Assembly (NCBI RefSeq): GCF_001021045.1 | Contig: NZ_CP011545.1 | Location: 1,798,001-1,862,000, forward strand | Source: Corynebacterium testudinoris | GTDB lineage: Bacteria > Actinomycetota > Actinomycetes > Mycobacteriales > Mycobacteriaceae | Reading direction: 5' to 3' | Length of the DNA: 64,000 bases | Shown: positions 1 to 10,189 of the stretch, piece by piece | Position numbering within the stretch: position 1 is the first letter of the stretch | How the letters are laid out: the number at the start of each line of letters is the position of its first letter | The notes under the pieces: model-generated | What the model saw: only the letters and a program-made list of their open reading frames with translations | What the model was told of the DNA's origin: nothing | Databases searched by the model: none | Translations under genes and position numbers: made by a program

Positions 1-740
1 TAGAGCTTTTCGACGGCCGCGAGGGCCTCACTCAGGCTAATTCGTCCCTCGTAGAGGGCCTTACCGATGATGGCTGAATCGATGCCCTCGTCGGTGTACT
101 TGGCCAACTCAATGACATCGTCGAGGGCGGAGATACCACCGGAAGCGACGATGCGGGCGTCGGTGGCGGCCGCGACCTCGCGCAGCAGCTCGACGTTGGG
201 CCCGGCGAGGGTCCCGTCTTTGGAAACATCGGTGACGACGAAGCGGCGGCAACCGGCGGCGTCGAGACGCTCCAGAACCTCCCACAGGTCCCCACCATCA
301 GAGACCCATCCGTTGCCACGGGTGCGCCATTCGCCGTCGATCTCGCGGACCGCGATGTCGACGGCCACGGTCTCAGGGTGAGCGGCAAGCACCTTCGCGA
401 TCCATTCCGGGTTCTCCAGCGCGGCGGTGCCGATGTTGACGCGGGTCGCGCCGGTGGCCAGCGCCCGTTCGAGGGACGCATCATCGCGGATGCCGCCCGT
501 TAGCTCCACCTTGATGTCGAGCTGACCGGTGATCTCGGCCATGAGCTCGTGGTTGGAACCACGGTTGAACGCGGCATCGAGGTCGACGAAGTGCAGCCAC
601 TGCGCGCCCTGCTCCTGCCACTCCAACGCAGCCTCGAGCGGGGAGCCGTAAGACTTCTCCGTCCCGGCCTCGCCCTGATCAAGTCGCACGGCCTGGCCAT
701 TAACCACATCAACGGCCGGAAGAAGGGTGAAATCGCTCAT
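1..740 (-). CDS. hisA: HisA, phosphoribosylformimino-AICAR-phosphate isomerase (lacks last base at window edge)
   Basis: A (beta/alpha)8 isomerase of histidine synthesis that converts ProFAR to PRFAR in the cytoplasm. Reading down from ATG at 740 gives about 246 residues. The catalytic pair is visible: Asp11 in LPAVDVV and Asp175 in VSKDG. The last two bases in the window read TA, so the stop codon almost certainly completes one base outside. Many actinobacteria use the dual-function PriA (HisA/TrpF) here, whereas corynebacteria are known to carry a HisA-specialised descendant; sequence alone does not decide which this is. It lies 18 nt downstream of hisH on the same strand. Confidence 0.93.
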   Translation of the reverse strand, partial: MSDFTLLPAVDVVNGQAVRLDQGEAGTEKSYGSPLEAALEWQEQGAQWLHFVDLDAAFNRGSNHELMAEITGQLDIKVELTGGIRDDASLERALATGATRVNIGTAALENPEWIAKVLAAHPETVAVDIAVREIDGEWRTRGNGWVSDGGDLWEVLERLDAAGCRRFVVTDVSKDGTLAGPNVELLREVAAATDARIVASGGISALDDVIELAKYTDEGIDSAIIGKALYEGRISLSEALAAVEKL

Positions 741-758
741 GGTGTCCGATCCTATCTG

Positions 759-1394
759 TCAGAGAGTCGCGAGCCAGTTTTCCAACAACACGGCACCGGT
801 GTCACCGGACTTTTCGGGGTGGAACTGCGTCGCCCACAACGGGCCATTTTCCACGGCGGCCACAAAGGAGTCGCCCCCGTGCTCAGCCCACGTCACCAAC
901 GGCGGTGCGGTCAGCTCATCGGTGACGAGGGTCCAGTCGCGGACGCCATAGGAATGGACGAAGTAGAAGCGCTCCTCATCGGAGATGCCCGCGAACATCT
1001 GCGAGCCCTCCGGCGCGGCGACGGTGTTCCACCCCATGTGCGGCAGCACGTCAGCCTGCAGGCGCTCGACAGTGCCCGGCCATTCGCCACACCCCCGCGA
1101 GTGGACTCCATGCTCGTGGCCCTCGTCGAACAGGATCTGCATGCCCACGCAGATACCCATGACCGGGCGGCCACCGGCAAGGCGCGAGCCGATGAGGCGG
1201 GCACCGTGGACCTTGTTCAGGCCTTCCATGCAGGCGGCGAAAGCACCGACCCCGGGGACCAACAGACCGTCGGCATTGAGGGCGACCTGCGGGTCGGAGG
1301 TAACAGTGACATCGGCGCCGACCCGCTCCACCGCGCGCTGGGCGGAACGGAGATTGCCGGATCCATAATCAAGGAGGGCGACAGTTTTTGCCAT
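759..1394 (-). CDS. hisH: HisH, glutamine amidotransferase subunit of imidazole glycerol phosphate synthase
   Basis: Class I glutaminase that passes ammonia to HisF to form IGP and AICAR. The 211 residues have family length. The N-terminus [11 protein letters not shown] is typical, the nucleophile is Cys82 in GICVGMQ, and the His/Glu of the triad are near 192 and 194 in QFHPEKSG. HisF is not in the window and probably lies beyond hisA. The gene is in the minus-strand his block, but is separated from hisB by a transporter and two unrelated small genes. Confidence 0.95.
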   Translation of the reverse strand: MAKTVALLDYGSGNLRSAQRAVERVGADVTVTSDPQVALNADGLLVPGVGAFAACMEGLNKVHGARLIGSRLAGGRPVMGICVGMQILFDEGHEHGVHSRGCGEWPGTVERLQADVLPHMGWNTVAAPEGSQMFAGISDEERFYFVHSYGVRDWTLVTDELTAPPLVTWAEHGGDSFVAAVENGPLWATQFHPEKSGDTGAVLLENWLATL

Positions 1395-1404
1395 GGCGGA
1401 AAGT

Positions 1405-1791
1405 CTACGCCCCGGGCGTGGTCTCCCAGTCCTCGACCGGAGTTCTACGGGCTCCCCAGATTTTGAAACGTGGCCACGTTCTCGCTTCCGCTTCCCACGT
1501 GGCCAAATCCACCTTGGGCTCCCGCGGCACCTTGTCCTTGTACTCGTCTATCGGCATGAGTTCTTCGTGCACCCTCTGCTCGGGGATCCAGGTGAAGGCG
1601 CCAAATTCGAAGTAGTGGCGGAATTGTCGGGCCATCGAGTGGTAGTCGGTAAAGAAATACAGGGAGCGCAGTTCCTCCAGGGTGTATTCACCAAAGAAAT
1701 CTTCCCCGGTCAGCCGCAGGCGAACGATCATGTCGGGATTCGGGTACGCAATGGTGTCGATCTCCCACAGTGGAACCGGGCTGACGATCAT
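1405..1791 (-). CDS. Uncharacterised 128-aa protein inside the histidine block
   Basis: I do not recognise this family. The protein is soluble-looking and rich in aromatic and acidic residues ([26 protein letters not shown]), with no signal peptide, membrane segment or known motif. It starts at ATG 1791, ends 10 nt before hisH, and lies 25 nt downstream of the MFS gene, so it is probably co-transcribed with both. The even codon use and tight packing support a real gene. Function unknown. Confidence 0.72.
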   Translation of the reverse strand: MIVSPVPLWEIDTIAYPNPDMIVRLRLTGEDFFGEYTLEELRSLYFFTDYHSMARQFRHYFEFGAFTWIPEQRVHEELMPIDEYKDKVPREPKVDLATWEAEARTWPRFKIWGARRTPVEDWETTPGA

Positions 1792-1816
1792 TCGAGCTCC
1801 TCGGGTAGGCCCCGCG

Positions 1817-3088
1817 TCAGTCCTTCCGGGGGCGACGAATAGGCAGGCGTCGAAGGCGAGCGCGGGTGTTGTGGTGCTCGGCGATGCGGTGCGCGCCGAC
1901 GAACTGATCAGCGAGGGTAAAGATAATTCCTACGGCCACGATACCGGCTCCGACACCGTAGGCGCCGGAGTAGGCTGCCTGGGCGGCGACGGCTCCGAGG
2001 ATGAAGGACCCGATTCCGGTGCCAGCATCGAAGGAGATGTTCCACCACGCCGACGCCTCGGATACCTTCGTGCGGGGTAGGCGGTGGAACATGCTGAGCA
2101 GGGCCTCGTTTTGCACCATGCCGAATGCTCCACCGAAGAACAGCCCGGCCACAACGAGCCACCACACCGACCAACCGTTAGCCAAGGTGAGCGCCATGAG
2201 CCCCACCCCCACCAGGGCGACAACCTGGGCGGGGATCATGGTCACTCCGGGCGTACCGCGCCGGTCGGCGATGATGCCCGCGACGTAGCGCATCACCATC
2301 GCGGCACCACCGACGATCGACAGTAAGAGACCGCCAATGACGGCGCCCTTCCCCGGGTCTAAGTCAATGACCGCCGCCGGAAGGAAGGAGGAGACGGCGC
2401 CGAAGCTCATGGACAGGCTCATAACAGCCAGCGCTGGCACGAGGACGAGCTTCCACGTCGCCACCTCCGGCGCGCTGGTGTCGTCGGCGTCGGCCAGCGG
2501 CCTGCGTTTCGACGCCGCCTTCAGCCGCGGGATGCGCAGGCACATCACCGCAGCAACGAGGGCGATCGCCGCGGCGAGGACGTAGACAATGCCGAAGCCA
2601 TAGGCGTCGGCCAGAGCCAGACCCAGGGGGAGGCACACCATTTGGGCCACGCCGACGAACACGCCGAGCATGCCCGTGGCTTTGCCAAGGAATCGCACGG
2701 GGACGAGCTCGGCGATGAGGGCCGACTCCGCGACCGTGAGCGCTCCGAAGCCGATACCCCGCAGCGCGGAGAACAGCAGGAGATTCCACGCCTCCAGCCC
2801 CAGCAGGTGTCCCAGCGCTGGCACGCCAAGCATGAACGCGGAGAACACCATGACGGGGTTGTAGCCGATTCGGCGCAGGGCGGCCGGGGTGAACAGTTGC
2901 GTGATCACGGTGGCGGCCATGAACACTCCGGTCGAGGCGCCCGCGAGGGCTTTGCCATGCCCGGCCTCCAGCGCCGCGAGCGGGATGACGGGAAGCAGCA
3001 GGGCCCAGCTGGCGAACGCCGCGAAGACGGCGATGAGCGTGGGGATGAAACCCGGGGCCTTCCACATGCTCGGGGCATCCTGTGCCAC
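1817..3088 (-). CDS. MFS-family membrane transporter
   Basis: 423-residue integral membrane protein with about 12 hydrophobic segments and a central hydrophilic loop (LKAASKRRPLADADD, near residue 195), the usual two-bundle major facilitator layout. The start is GTG at 3088, next to the stop of the 57-aa membrane gene at 3089. The substrate cannot be read from sequence. Its place among his genes suggests only co-transcription, although a similar permease is commonly found in the his cluster of corynebacteria. Confidence 0.85.
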   Translation of the reverse strand: MAQDAPSMWKAPGFIPTLIAVFAAFASWALLLPVIPLAALEAGHGKALAGASTGVFMAATVITQLFTPAALRRIGYNPVMVFSAFMLGVPALGHLLGLEAWNLLLFSALRGIGFGALTVAESALIAELVPVRFLGKATGMLGVFVGVAQMVCLPLGLALADAYGFGIVYVLAAAIALVAAVMCLRIPRLKAASKRRPLADADDTSAPEVATWKLVLVPALAVMSLSMSFGAVSSFLPAAVIDLDPGKGAVIGGLLLSIVGGAAMVMRYVAGIIADRRGTPGVTMIPAQVVALVGVGLMALTLANGWSVWWLVVAGLFFGGAFGMVQNEALLSMFHRLPRTKVSEASAWWNISFDAGTGIGSFILGAVAAQAAYSGAYGVGAGIVAVGIIFTLADQFVGAHRIAEHHNTRARLRRLPIRRPRKD

Positions 3089-3262
3089 TTAGGTCATTGC
3101 TCCCAGCATCCACAGCACCGCACCAGTGAGGGCCACGGCGGCGAACACGGCCAGGACAATAGTCAGCAGCTTGTTACCAGCCTGGTAGGCGGACCACACG
3201 CCGCCGACCAACAAACCGGCGACGATGAAAAGCAGGTAGATGAGCCAGTTATTGGATTCCAC
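3089..3262 (-). CDS. Small 57-aa membrane protein between hisB and the MFS gene
   Basis: Reading from GTG at 3262 gives a 57-residue protein with two hydrophobic helices (WLIYLLFIVAGLLVGGVW and LTIVLAVFAAVALTGAVLW) joined by the short polar turn SAYQAGNK. The start codon abuts the hisB stop (3263-3265) and the stop abuts the GTG of the transporter, so translation is probably coupled across all three. A small hairpin-like membrane protein at this position is usual in corynebacterial his operons; function unknown. Confidence 0.8.
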   Translation of the reverse strand: MESNNWLIYLLFIVAGLLVGGVWSAYQAGNKLLTIVLAVFAAVALTGAVLWMLGAMT

Positions 3263-3865
3263 CTACAACGCCCCCTTGGTCGACGGGATTCCCTGGACGC
3301 GGGGATCGGGCTCGACGGCCTGGCGCAGGGCGCGGGCGACGGCCTTGTACTCGGCCTCGGTGATGTGGTGCGGGTCCCGGCCGTAGTGGCAAATGACGTG
3401 CAGGGTGATGCGGGAGTTGAGCGCCAAGGTCTCAAAGAAGTGCTCGTTGATGACGGTGGCATAATGCCCACCGATAACGGCGGTGACCATCTGGTCCGGC
3501 TCGCCGCTCATAACGAAGTAGGGTCGGCCAGAAATGTCGACGACTGCCTCGACGAGGGTCTCATCCATCGGTAATTGCTGCGATCCGAAACGGCGGATGC
3601 CGGCTTTGGTGCCGAGGGCGCTAATAAGCGCCTGACCAAGGACGATGGCGGTGTCCTCGACGGTGTGATGCGCATCGATCTCGACGTCGCCTTTGGCGGC
3701 GACGGTGAGGTCGAAGGAACCGTGGACACCGAAGGCGGTGAGCATGTGATCAAAAAACGGCAGGCCGGTGTCGATGTTGACGCGGCCGGTGCCGTCGAGG
3801 TTGATCTCGACGCTGATATCGGACTCGGAGGTGGTGCGGGTGGCCCGCCCAATGCGATCGGTCAT
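3263..3865 (-). CDS. hisB: HisB, imidazoleglycerol-phosphate dehydratase
   Basis: Dehydrates IGP to imidazole acetol phosphate. The 200 residues correspond to the monofunctional enzyme with no phosphatase domain. The two Mn-binding histidine clusters are visible: AHHTVED in the first half and [12 protein letters not shown] in the second. It starts 6 nt after the hisC stop, and its own stop touches the GTG of the following membrane gene. Confidence 0.96.
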   Translation of the reverse strand: MTDRIGRATRTTSESDISVEINLDGTGRVNIDTGLPFFDHMLTAFGVHGSFDLTVAAKGDVEIDAHHTVEDTAIVLGQALISALGTKAGIRRFGSQQLPMDETLVEAVVDISGRPYFVMSGEPDQMVTAVIGGHYATVINEHFFETLALNSRITLHVICHYGRDPHHITEAEYKAVARALRQAVEPDPRVQGIPSTKGAL

Positions 3866-3871
3866 GGGGTG

Positions 3872-4966
<1,095 letters not shown>

Positions 4967-6298
4967 CTACTTGCTGTCCTTGCTGGTTGGCATGGTTTCA
5001 AAACGGGCGCGAATGGACTCGCCGTGCGCCGGGAGATCTTCGGCATCGGCGAGAGCGATGACATGTCGGCCGATGTCTTTGAGCGCCACCTCGTCGTATT
5101 CGATGAGGTTGACCGGGCGCAGGAACGTATGGGTGGACAACCCGGCGGAGAAACGCGCCGTGCCGGAGGTGGGCAGGACATGGTTCGACCCGGCGGCGTA
5201 ATCCCCCAACGGCACCGGGGAGTAGGCACCGACGAAGATGGCGCCGGCGTTGCGCACTCGCTCGGCGATCTCGCGGGCGTTGACGGTGTGGATCTCCAAG
5301 TGCTCCGAGGCGTACGCATCGACCACTGCCAGGCCCTGCTCCATGTCATCGACCAGCACAATGCCGGACTGTTTGCCGCTCAAGGCTCCGGCGACGCGAT
5401 CGGCATTGCGGGTGACGGTGTAGCGGGCCTCGATCTCTCGGTCGACGGCCTCCGCCAATTCTTCCGAGTCGGTGATGAGCACCGACGCCGCAAGGTCGTC
5501 GTGCTCTGCTTGGGAAATAAGGTCGTAAGCCACGTAGACGGGGTCGGCAGAGTCATCGGCGAGGATCGCGATCTCCGAGGGGCCGGCCTCCGCATCAATG
5601 CCCACCACACCCTGCACGAGGCGCTTGGCGGCGGCGACGAAAATATTGCCCGGCCCGGTGACCATATCCACCGGCTCCAAGCCCGCGGCATCATCGCCAT
5701 AGGCCATGAGCGCGAGGGCCTGCGCCCCGCCGACCGCCCACACTTCGTCCACGCCCAGCAACCCACAGGCCGCGAGAATCGTCGGGTGCGGCCAGCCATC
5801 GTGGTCGGCCTGCGGCGGCGAGGAGACCACCAGCGAGGTCGCCCCTGCCTCCTGGGCGGGCACAACGTTCATAATCACCGACGACGGATACACGGCCTTA
5901 CCGCCCGGCACGTACAAACCGACGCGCTCGACCGGAAGGAAGACCTCCGTCACGCTCGCGCCTTCTGCCAGGGTCGTCGTGTGAGCGGAAGGAACCTGCT
6001 CGGCGTGCACGGTGCGCACGCGAGAGATCGCTTCCTCCAGCGCTAGGCGCACGTCCGGCTCGAGCGTATCGACGGCCCGCGCAATCACCGCCGCAGGCAC
6101 CTTCACCGTTTCCGGCGTCACGCCGTCAAACTGCTGGCCGTACTCCAACGCCGCCTGCGCGCCGCGGTCGCGGATCGCCTCCACGATGGGGGCGACGACC
6201 GGCAGGACAGAGTTGACGTCTGTGCCTCCCCGCGGCAGCGCTCGGCGCAGCTCGCTGGTGGACGGGGTACGACCGCGCAGGTCGATGACGTTGAGCAT
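4967..6298 (-). CDS. hisD: HisD, histidinol dehydrogenase
   Basis: Zn-dependent, NAD-linked enzyme that oxidises histidinol twice to histidine. I chose ATG 6298, preceded by GAGGAG; the protein then begins MLNVIDLRG and has 443 residues. An upstream extension of 32 codons carries no family features. Active-site elements include [18 protein letters not shown] and the [10 protein letters not shown] region. It is the first gene of the his transcription unit, with a TACAAT -10 at 6338-6343 and a leader of about 30 nt. Confidence 0.96.
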   Translation of the reverse strand: MLNVIDLRGRTPSTSELRRALPRGGTDVNSVLPVVAPIVEAIRDRGAQAALEYGQQFDGVTPETVKVPAAVIARAVDTLEPDVRLALEEAISRVRTVHAEQVPSAHTTTLAEGASVTEVFLPVERVGLYVPGGKAVYPSSVIMNVVPAQEAGATSLVVSSPPQADHDGWPHPTILAACGLLGVDEVWAVGGAQALALMAYGDDAAGLEPVDMVTGPGNIFVAAAKRLVQGVVGIDAEAGPSEIAILADDSADPVYVAYDLISQAEHDDLAASVLITDSEELAEAVDREIEARYTVTRNADRVAGALSGKQSGIVLVDDMEQGLAVVDAYASEHLEIHTVNAREIAERVRNAGAIFVGAYSPVPLGDYAAGSNHVLPTSGTARFSAGLSTHTFLRPVNLIEYDEVALKDIGRHVIALADAEDLPAHGESIRARFETMPTSKDSK

Positions 6299-6437
6299 CG
6301 TGACGCAACTCCTCGAAGTCCGATTGATTGTTTCCTTATTGTAGGACCCACGGGGCTGCCATCCGAGCACTAGACTGATGAGTCGACTGCCCACCCCCGC
6401 CCCCTCGGCCTAACTCTGGAAGGAGGTGCCCTCTCCA
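6299..6437. promoter_or_regulatory. Divergent promoter region between hisD and the YbjN gene
   Basis: On the minus strand a TACAAT -10 (6338-6343) sits about 40 nt before hisD. On the plus strand TAGACT (6371-6376) is a -10 candidate for the YbjN gene, followed by AGGAGG at 6420-6425. The hisD leader is too short to hold a T-box, and I see no tRNA-binding motif or His-rich leader peptide. Confidence 0.55.
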
Positions 6438-7541
6438 ATGATCCCCCTCATCCAGGTCTATGCCGTGGCCGAGGAGCTCGGATTCCACAGCTATGTCGGC
6501 GCTGACCGGCTGGTATTCCCATGGCGCGACCACATCGTCACCTCCTATCTCGACGAACGCAACCCCACTGCCCTCGTTTTCGACACCGACTTGCGCACCA
6601 CCGTCGGGCTGGAATACACCAGTGAACTCGCCCGCGTCATTACTGAATGGAACCGGGAGCGTCTGGGCCCCACCCTCTCGCTGCGCGTGGGCGATGATGC
6701 CACCATCAGCCTCCATGCTCGTTCCAGCTTGCTCATTAGCCGCGGGGCCACCGATGAGCAGCTAGCCTCCTTCATCAAGTTGTCCATGGAAACCGCCCGG
6801 ATCGCCGTGGACTACCTCGCCGAGGAGTTTCCCGAACTATCCTCCCTCGACAGCGATGTTGGCGAGGCTCAACGCAAAAAGCAGGACACGGCCGCCCTGG
6901 CCGGTCCCCTGCCCCGCGACCGCCACGTCAACCTCAATGAGCTGGATGACGACATAAAGGGTTTGCGCGAACTCGACCAGCGCCGCACGCAAGACGATCT
7001 TCACCTGCGCTCTGACGAACTGGCCCCCGACGAGGAGCATTCGACGACCATGGATACCAACGACGAAGAATTCTCCGCCGATAGCCCGGCAACTAACTCC
7101 GGAGAAAGCGGTGACCCCACCCCCGTGAGTGTCGAGCGGGTCCGCGACATCCTCTTCGAGATGGGCATCGAGAAAACCCAGGGCGACGAAGATATCGTCA
7201 TCGCCTGGATCAACGACGTCCTCTTCGGTTTCTTCCTCGATAACGGACCGAGCTACCTCATCAAGGGTCATTGGGATCCCAACCTCAACCCCGAGTCTGA
7301 TTTCCTCCGCCTCTTCCTATTGTGCAATGACTGGAATGAGTCGTCGATGAATACGAAGGCCTTCTGCCACGAAGACGTTGAAGGCTTGCAGGTGCGGGTC
7401 GAGTTCACCGTCCCGGTCCGGGAGGGGCTCAGCGATGATCAGCTAGAACACAACACGGCCGTGGCGATTAATCAGGTGTTGCAAGCTATTGACTCGATTA
7501 GTTCGGATGCCACAGGCCAGTCGGCGGTCGCCTGGCCTTAA
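6438..7541 (+). CDS. Protein with two YbjN-like domains
   Basis: 367 residues from ATG 6438; a GTG at 6426 abuts AGGAGG and is less likely. Residues about 1-135 and 235-367 each show a YbjN/secretion-chaperone-like pattern: a central FPW or AW..D strand, a long acidic stretch, then LxLRVGDD or VRVEFTVPV and a final helix. The linker (about 140-235) is acidic and low-complexity. YbjN proteins are cytosolic with poorly known roles. The stop overlaps the stop of the convergent gene by 4 nt. Confidence 0.75.
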   Translation: MIPLIQVYAVAEELGFHSYVGADRLVFPWRDHIVTSYLDERNPTALVFDTDLRTTVGLEYTSELARVITEWNRERLGPTLSLRVGDDATISLHARSSLLISRGATDEQLASFIKLSMETARIAVDYLAEEFPELSSLDSDVGEAQRKKQDTAALAGPLPRDRHVNLNELDDDIKGLRELDQRRTQDDLHLRSDELAPDEEHSTTMDTNDEEFSADSPATNSGESGDPTPVSVERVRDILFEMGIEKTQGDEDIVIAWINDVLFGFFLDNGPSYLIKGHWDPNLNPESDFLRLFLLCNDWNESSMNTKAFCHEDVEGLQVRVEFTVPVREGLSDDQLEHNTAVAINQVLQAIDSISSDATGQSAVAWP

Positions 7542-8365
7542 GCAGCGGGGAGCACGTCCAGCCCCACATCCAGAGTGGAGTGAACGGGTGAGGGCATGTC
7601 GACGAAGTCGAGGCCGCTGCGGGCATAGTCGGCGGCGGTATCGATGGTCAGACCGGTTGCGGCCAACCAGGTGGTGGGAAACACCCGGTTTCGGCGCTGC
7701 ACAGCCATCTGCGCTGCCCACAGCTCAACTCCGTCGAGCGTGATCATGGCAGGTTCCTCGGCGAGCAGGTCATCCAGTTGAGCGAGGGAAGTGACGACGA
7801 CCTCGCAAGGGAGGTCCGGGACGGTTGTGCGCACCAAGCGGTAGGCCTCCGCTACTCCTCCGGCGGCGATGGCGTGGTGACGCGTGATCACTGCCGCTGG
7901 GTGATGGGTCTCTCCCCCGCCGACGGTGACCGCGTAGGGCGCAAGCTCACCCACGCCCGGCACGGACTCGCGGGAAGCGCGGATGCGGGCGCCGGTCCCG
8001 TCCACCGCGGCGACCCATCGCGCAGTCTCGGTAGCCATGCCCGAGCAGTGCCTGATCAGAGTCGCCATCGGGAGTTCGGCCCGAAGCAGGTCGTGGGTGC
8101 CCGCCTCGATCCGCGCGAGGGTGTCTCCTGCCGAGACCTGCGTGCCCTCGGGGAGGAGATCGGAGACGGTATACGGCAACTCCGATACACGGCCTAGGAC
8201 CTCGTCTGTGAAAAACAGCCCGGCGACGACCCCCGATTGCCGGGCTGTCACCACGGCCACCGAACGGTGAGATGCGGGGACGGTGGCGCTCAAGGCCATG
8301 TCCTGGCTGGGCGCTAGTGCTATCGCGGAGTCAATGAGCTGGTCGAACTGCCCAGATGGGGTCAT
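7538..8365 (-). CDS. Quinolinate phosphoribosyltransferase (NadC)-like protein with degraded active site
   Basis: 275 residues aligning end to end with mycobacterial NadC by eye: shared blocks are VVAGL, SGMATETARWV, DLPCEV, QLDDLL, AVQRR and the C-terminal HSTLDVGLD. Several active-site positions differ. DTRKT becomes ASRES (Arg kept, Lys lost), the Arg before GGG is Thr, NHR is THH, the LIKDNH Lys is lost (ITRHHA), and the EVEV Glu is Val. No other NAD genes are nearby. It is most likely a pseudoenzyme or an enzyme with changed chemistry, not the housekeeping NadC. It overlaps the upstream membrane gene by 4 nt. Confidence 0.7.
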   Translation of the reverse strand: MTPSGQFDQLIDSAIALAPSQDMALSATVPASHRSVAVVTARQSGVVAGLFFTDEVLGRVSELPYTVSDLLPEGTQVSAGDTLARIEAGTHDLLRAELPMATLIRHCSGMATETARWVAAVDGTGARIRASRESVPGVGELAPYAVTVGGGETHHPAAVITRHHAIAAGGVAEAYRLVRTTVPDLPCEVVVTSLAQLDDLLAEEPAMITLDGVELWAAQMAVQRRNRVFPTTWLAATGLTIDTAADYARSGLDFVDMPSPVHSTLDVGLDVLPAA

Positions 8366-8877
8366 CGCACCAGCTCCAGCTCCGAGGGCTCCTCATCGGG
8401 GCTCACCAGCGCGGAGCACCAATACGCCAACGCGGCCATGAACGGCGCGGCCAACAGTCCCACCCCGGGGGCCAGGGCTGGCACGATGGTGACAAAATCT
8501 CCTTCGGACAATGCGTCGACATCAGGCATGGGATAGCGCAGCGACGACGTCACCTCCCCCACCGCGATAAACGCCAGTGCGGAGACGAAGGACACGAACA
8601 CCACCCACCACAGCATGCCCGGCCCGCGGGAATCGGGAACCACAATGAAGGCGCTGAGGGACATGACCGTAGCCACCAGCCCCGTGGCCACCACGAAGGA
8701 GATAAAGGAGCTGAACTCGACATTGAAGGCCGAGTCCAGCTGCAGGTTGCCATCAGCTGTCAGAGTGCCCCGGTAAGCGGGGCGCAACAGGCCCCACACT
8801 GCGCCACAGAGGGAAAAAGCGAGCAGCGACGCCGCGAGAACCCCGGCGCCGCTGCCCCATGCTCGCGGAACTGTCAT
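8362..8877 (-). CDS. Putative 171-aa membrane protein
   Basis: Four hydrophobic segments: about residues 10-30, 57-80, 87-107 and 132-155. The first and second are separated by a polar loop (LTADGNLQLDSAFNVEF) probably outside the membrane. The layout resembles small actinobacterial membrane proteins of the DUF2567 kind, but I cannot confirm the family. It overlaps the NadC-like gene by 4 nt (ATGA) and starts 2 nt after the lipoprotein stop, so the three form a minus-strand operon. Function unknown. Confidence 0.72.
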   Translation of the reverse strand: MTVPRAWGSGAGVLAASLLAFSLCGAVWGLLRPAYRGTLTADGNLQLDSAFNVEFSSFISFVVATGLVATVMSLSAFIVVPDSRGPGMLWWVVFVSFVSALAFIAVGEVTSSLRYPMPDVDALSEGDFVTIVPALAPGVGLLAAPFMAALAYWCSALVSPDEEPSELELVR

Positions 8878-8879
8878 GC

Positions 8880-9509
8880 CTAGTTGCAGAACTTCCAGCG
8901 GCCATCCTCATGGAGGAAGCGCACGGTGCTCGTACCGGTCTGCCCGGAAGTGACCACGGTGACGTTGGCGGAAGCGACAGAGCCGTCGACGTTGACATTG
9001 TCCACCGACTGAATGTGCGGCTGCGACTGGGCGTAGGCGGGCATCTGGTTCAAGGGAACATCGGGAATACCGGCAAGGTCCATGTTTCCGGCGCCGCCGT
9101 TGGCCTCCACCACGGCGTGGCAGGTGTTGTCCGGCATGTAGCGCAGGAAGGAATGCATGGTGGTCTGCTGGTACAGGCCACTGACCAGGCCATTGATGGC
9201 GTTGTAGTCTGCCTCAGAGGCGGGGGCACCGGCGACGGGGGCTACGGGGGAACCCTCCGGCAAGTTAGCCAAGGGGTCGGCCAGCGGAGTGGGCTCCGCC
9301 GCTGCCTCGGTGGTCGGCTCGGCGGAGGTGGTCTCCGTCGTCGACTCTGCCGAGCTGGTGGTGGAGGAGGTCGTGCGGGTGCTGGTGATGGTGCTCGGAG
9401 CGCTCGTCGTCTCGGTGGTTTCCTCGTCTGACCCGCACGCTACGAGGGTCAGCGGGGTCACTACGGCGAGGGCCGCGATGGCCATCTTGGCGTTGAAAGA
9501 AGTCGTCAC
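8880..9509 (-). CDS. Secreted lipoprotein, uncharacterised
   Basis: 209 residues from GTG 9509 behind AGGAG. The lipobox LTLVAC places the lipidated Cys near residue 26. A Thr/Ser/Glu-rich tether (about 30-75) follows, then a folded domain (about 85-209) with CHAVVEANGG and a C-terminal VRFLHEDGRWKFCN strand, reminiscent of NTF2-like or MTB12-like secreted domains. Two Cys in the mature domain could form a disulphide. It is the first gene of the lipoprotein, membrane protein and NadC-like unit. Confidence 0.78.
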   Translation of the reverse strand: MTTSFNAKMAIAALAVVTPLTLVACGSDEETTETTSAPSTITSTRTTSSTTSSAESTTETTSAEPTTEAAAEPTPLADPLANLPEGSPVAPVAGAPASEADYNAINGLVSGLYQQTTMHSFLRYMPDNTCHAVVEANGGAGNMDLAGIPDVPLNQMPAYAQSQPHIQSVDNVNVDGSVASANVTVVTSGQTGTSTVRFLHEDGRWKFCN

Positions 9510-9581
9510 GATAAATATCTCCTGATGTTTCGGTCGCGTCGAAAGGACACCTTACCCCGAAGACCTGAGATTTTGGACGGG

Positions 9582-9587
9582 TAGGCT
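9582..9587 (+). promoter_or_regulatory. -10 box of the leaderless TetR gene
   Basis: TAGGCT ends 7 nt before the GTG start at 9595, which puts the transcription start at the start codon. No Shine-Dalgarno sequence precedes the gene. Confidence 0.5.
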
Positions 9588-9594
9588 TCCAGGT

Positions 9595-10158
9595 GTGCAA
9601 TTGACTCGGACTCTGATCGTCGCTGCCGCCCTGGACATCCTCGACTCCTACGGCCTGGCGGATATGACCATGCGCCGGGTCGCGAGCCAGCTGGAGGTAG
9701 CACCGGGCGCGTTGTATTGGCACGTGTCCAACAAACAACAGTTAATTTCCGCCATTGCGGATCAGATCCTGGCCAGCGTGCTTGATGATGCCTCACTGTC
9801 CACGCCCACGGACATCACCGAACAACTCCGCACGGCGATGCTGCTGCGCCGGGACGGCGCAGAGCTGGTGAGTGCGGCGTTGTCGATGCCGGATTCGCAG
9901 ACCCGCGCGGACGTCGAGAAGCTCTTGGCAGATTCTTTGGACCCCGCCCTCGATTCCGGTACTCGGCGGATCGGGGCGGCGACCTTGTTGCACTTCGTGC
10001 TGGGCGCCGCGGCCTTGGAGCAGTCGCAGCGCCAGTTCGCCTTTGATACCGGCACCACCATTGATGGGCTCGATGAGGCGCAGGAAGATTTCGCGCGGGG
10101 GGTAGACCTTATCCTCGCGGGACTTTCCCAGCCGCCAACCAGCGCGGCTGTGACGTAA
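9595..10158 (+). CDS. TetR-family transcriptional regulator
   Basis: 187 residues from GTG 9595. The N-terminal helix-turn-helix spans about 1-50 (MTMRRVASQLEVAPGALYWHVSNKQQL, with the diagnostic LYWHV..K). The rest is helical and forms the ligand-binding and dimer domain. It is divergent from the lipoprotein gene, so the 85-nt gap is the obvious place for its operator, though I found no clear long palindrome there. It ends 31 nt before glgX and could also affect glgX. The ligand is unknown. Confidence 0.88.
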   Translation: MQLTRTLIVAAALDILDSYGLADMTMRRVASQLEVAPGALYWHVSNKQQLISAIADQILASVLDDASLSTPTDITEQLRTAMLLRRDGAELVSAALSMPDSQTRADVEKLLADSLDPALDSGTRRIGAATLLHFVLGAAALEQSQRQFAFDTGTTIDGLDEAQEDFARGVDLILAGLSQPPTSAAVT

Positions 10159-10175
10159 AACAGGCTCCGAACCAC

Positions 10176-10181
10176 TATGAT
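10176..10181 (+). promoter_or_regulatory. -10 box of leaderless glgX
   Basis: TATGAT ends 8 nt before the glgX ATG (10190), and there is no ribosome-binding site between, consistent with a leaderless mRNA. Confidence 0.5.
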
Positions 10182-10189
10182 CAGACCTC

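Noticed and set aside
6299..6437. T-box or leader-peptide attenuator before hisD
   Set aside because: I looked for the GGTGG/ACCGCG core and for His codons; neither is present and the predicted leader is only about 30 nt.
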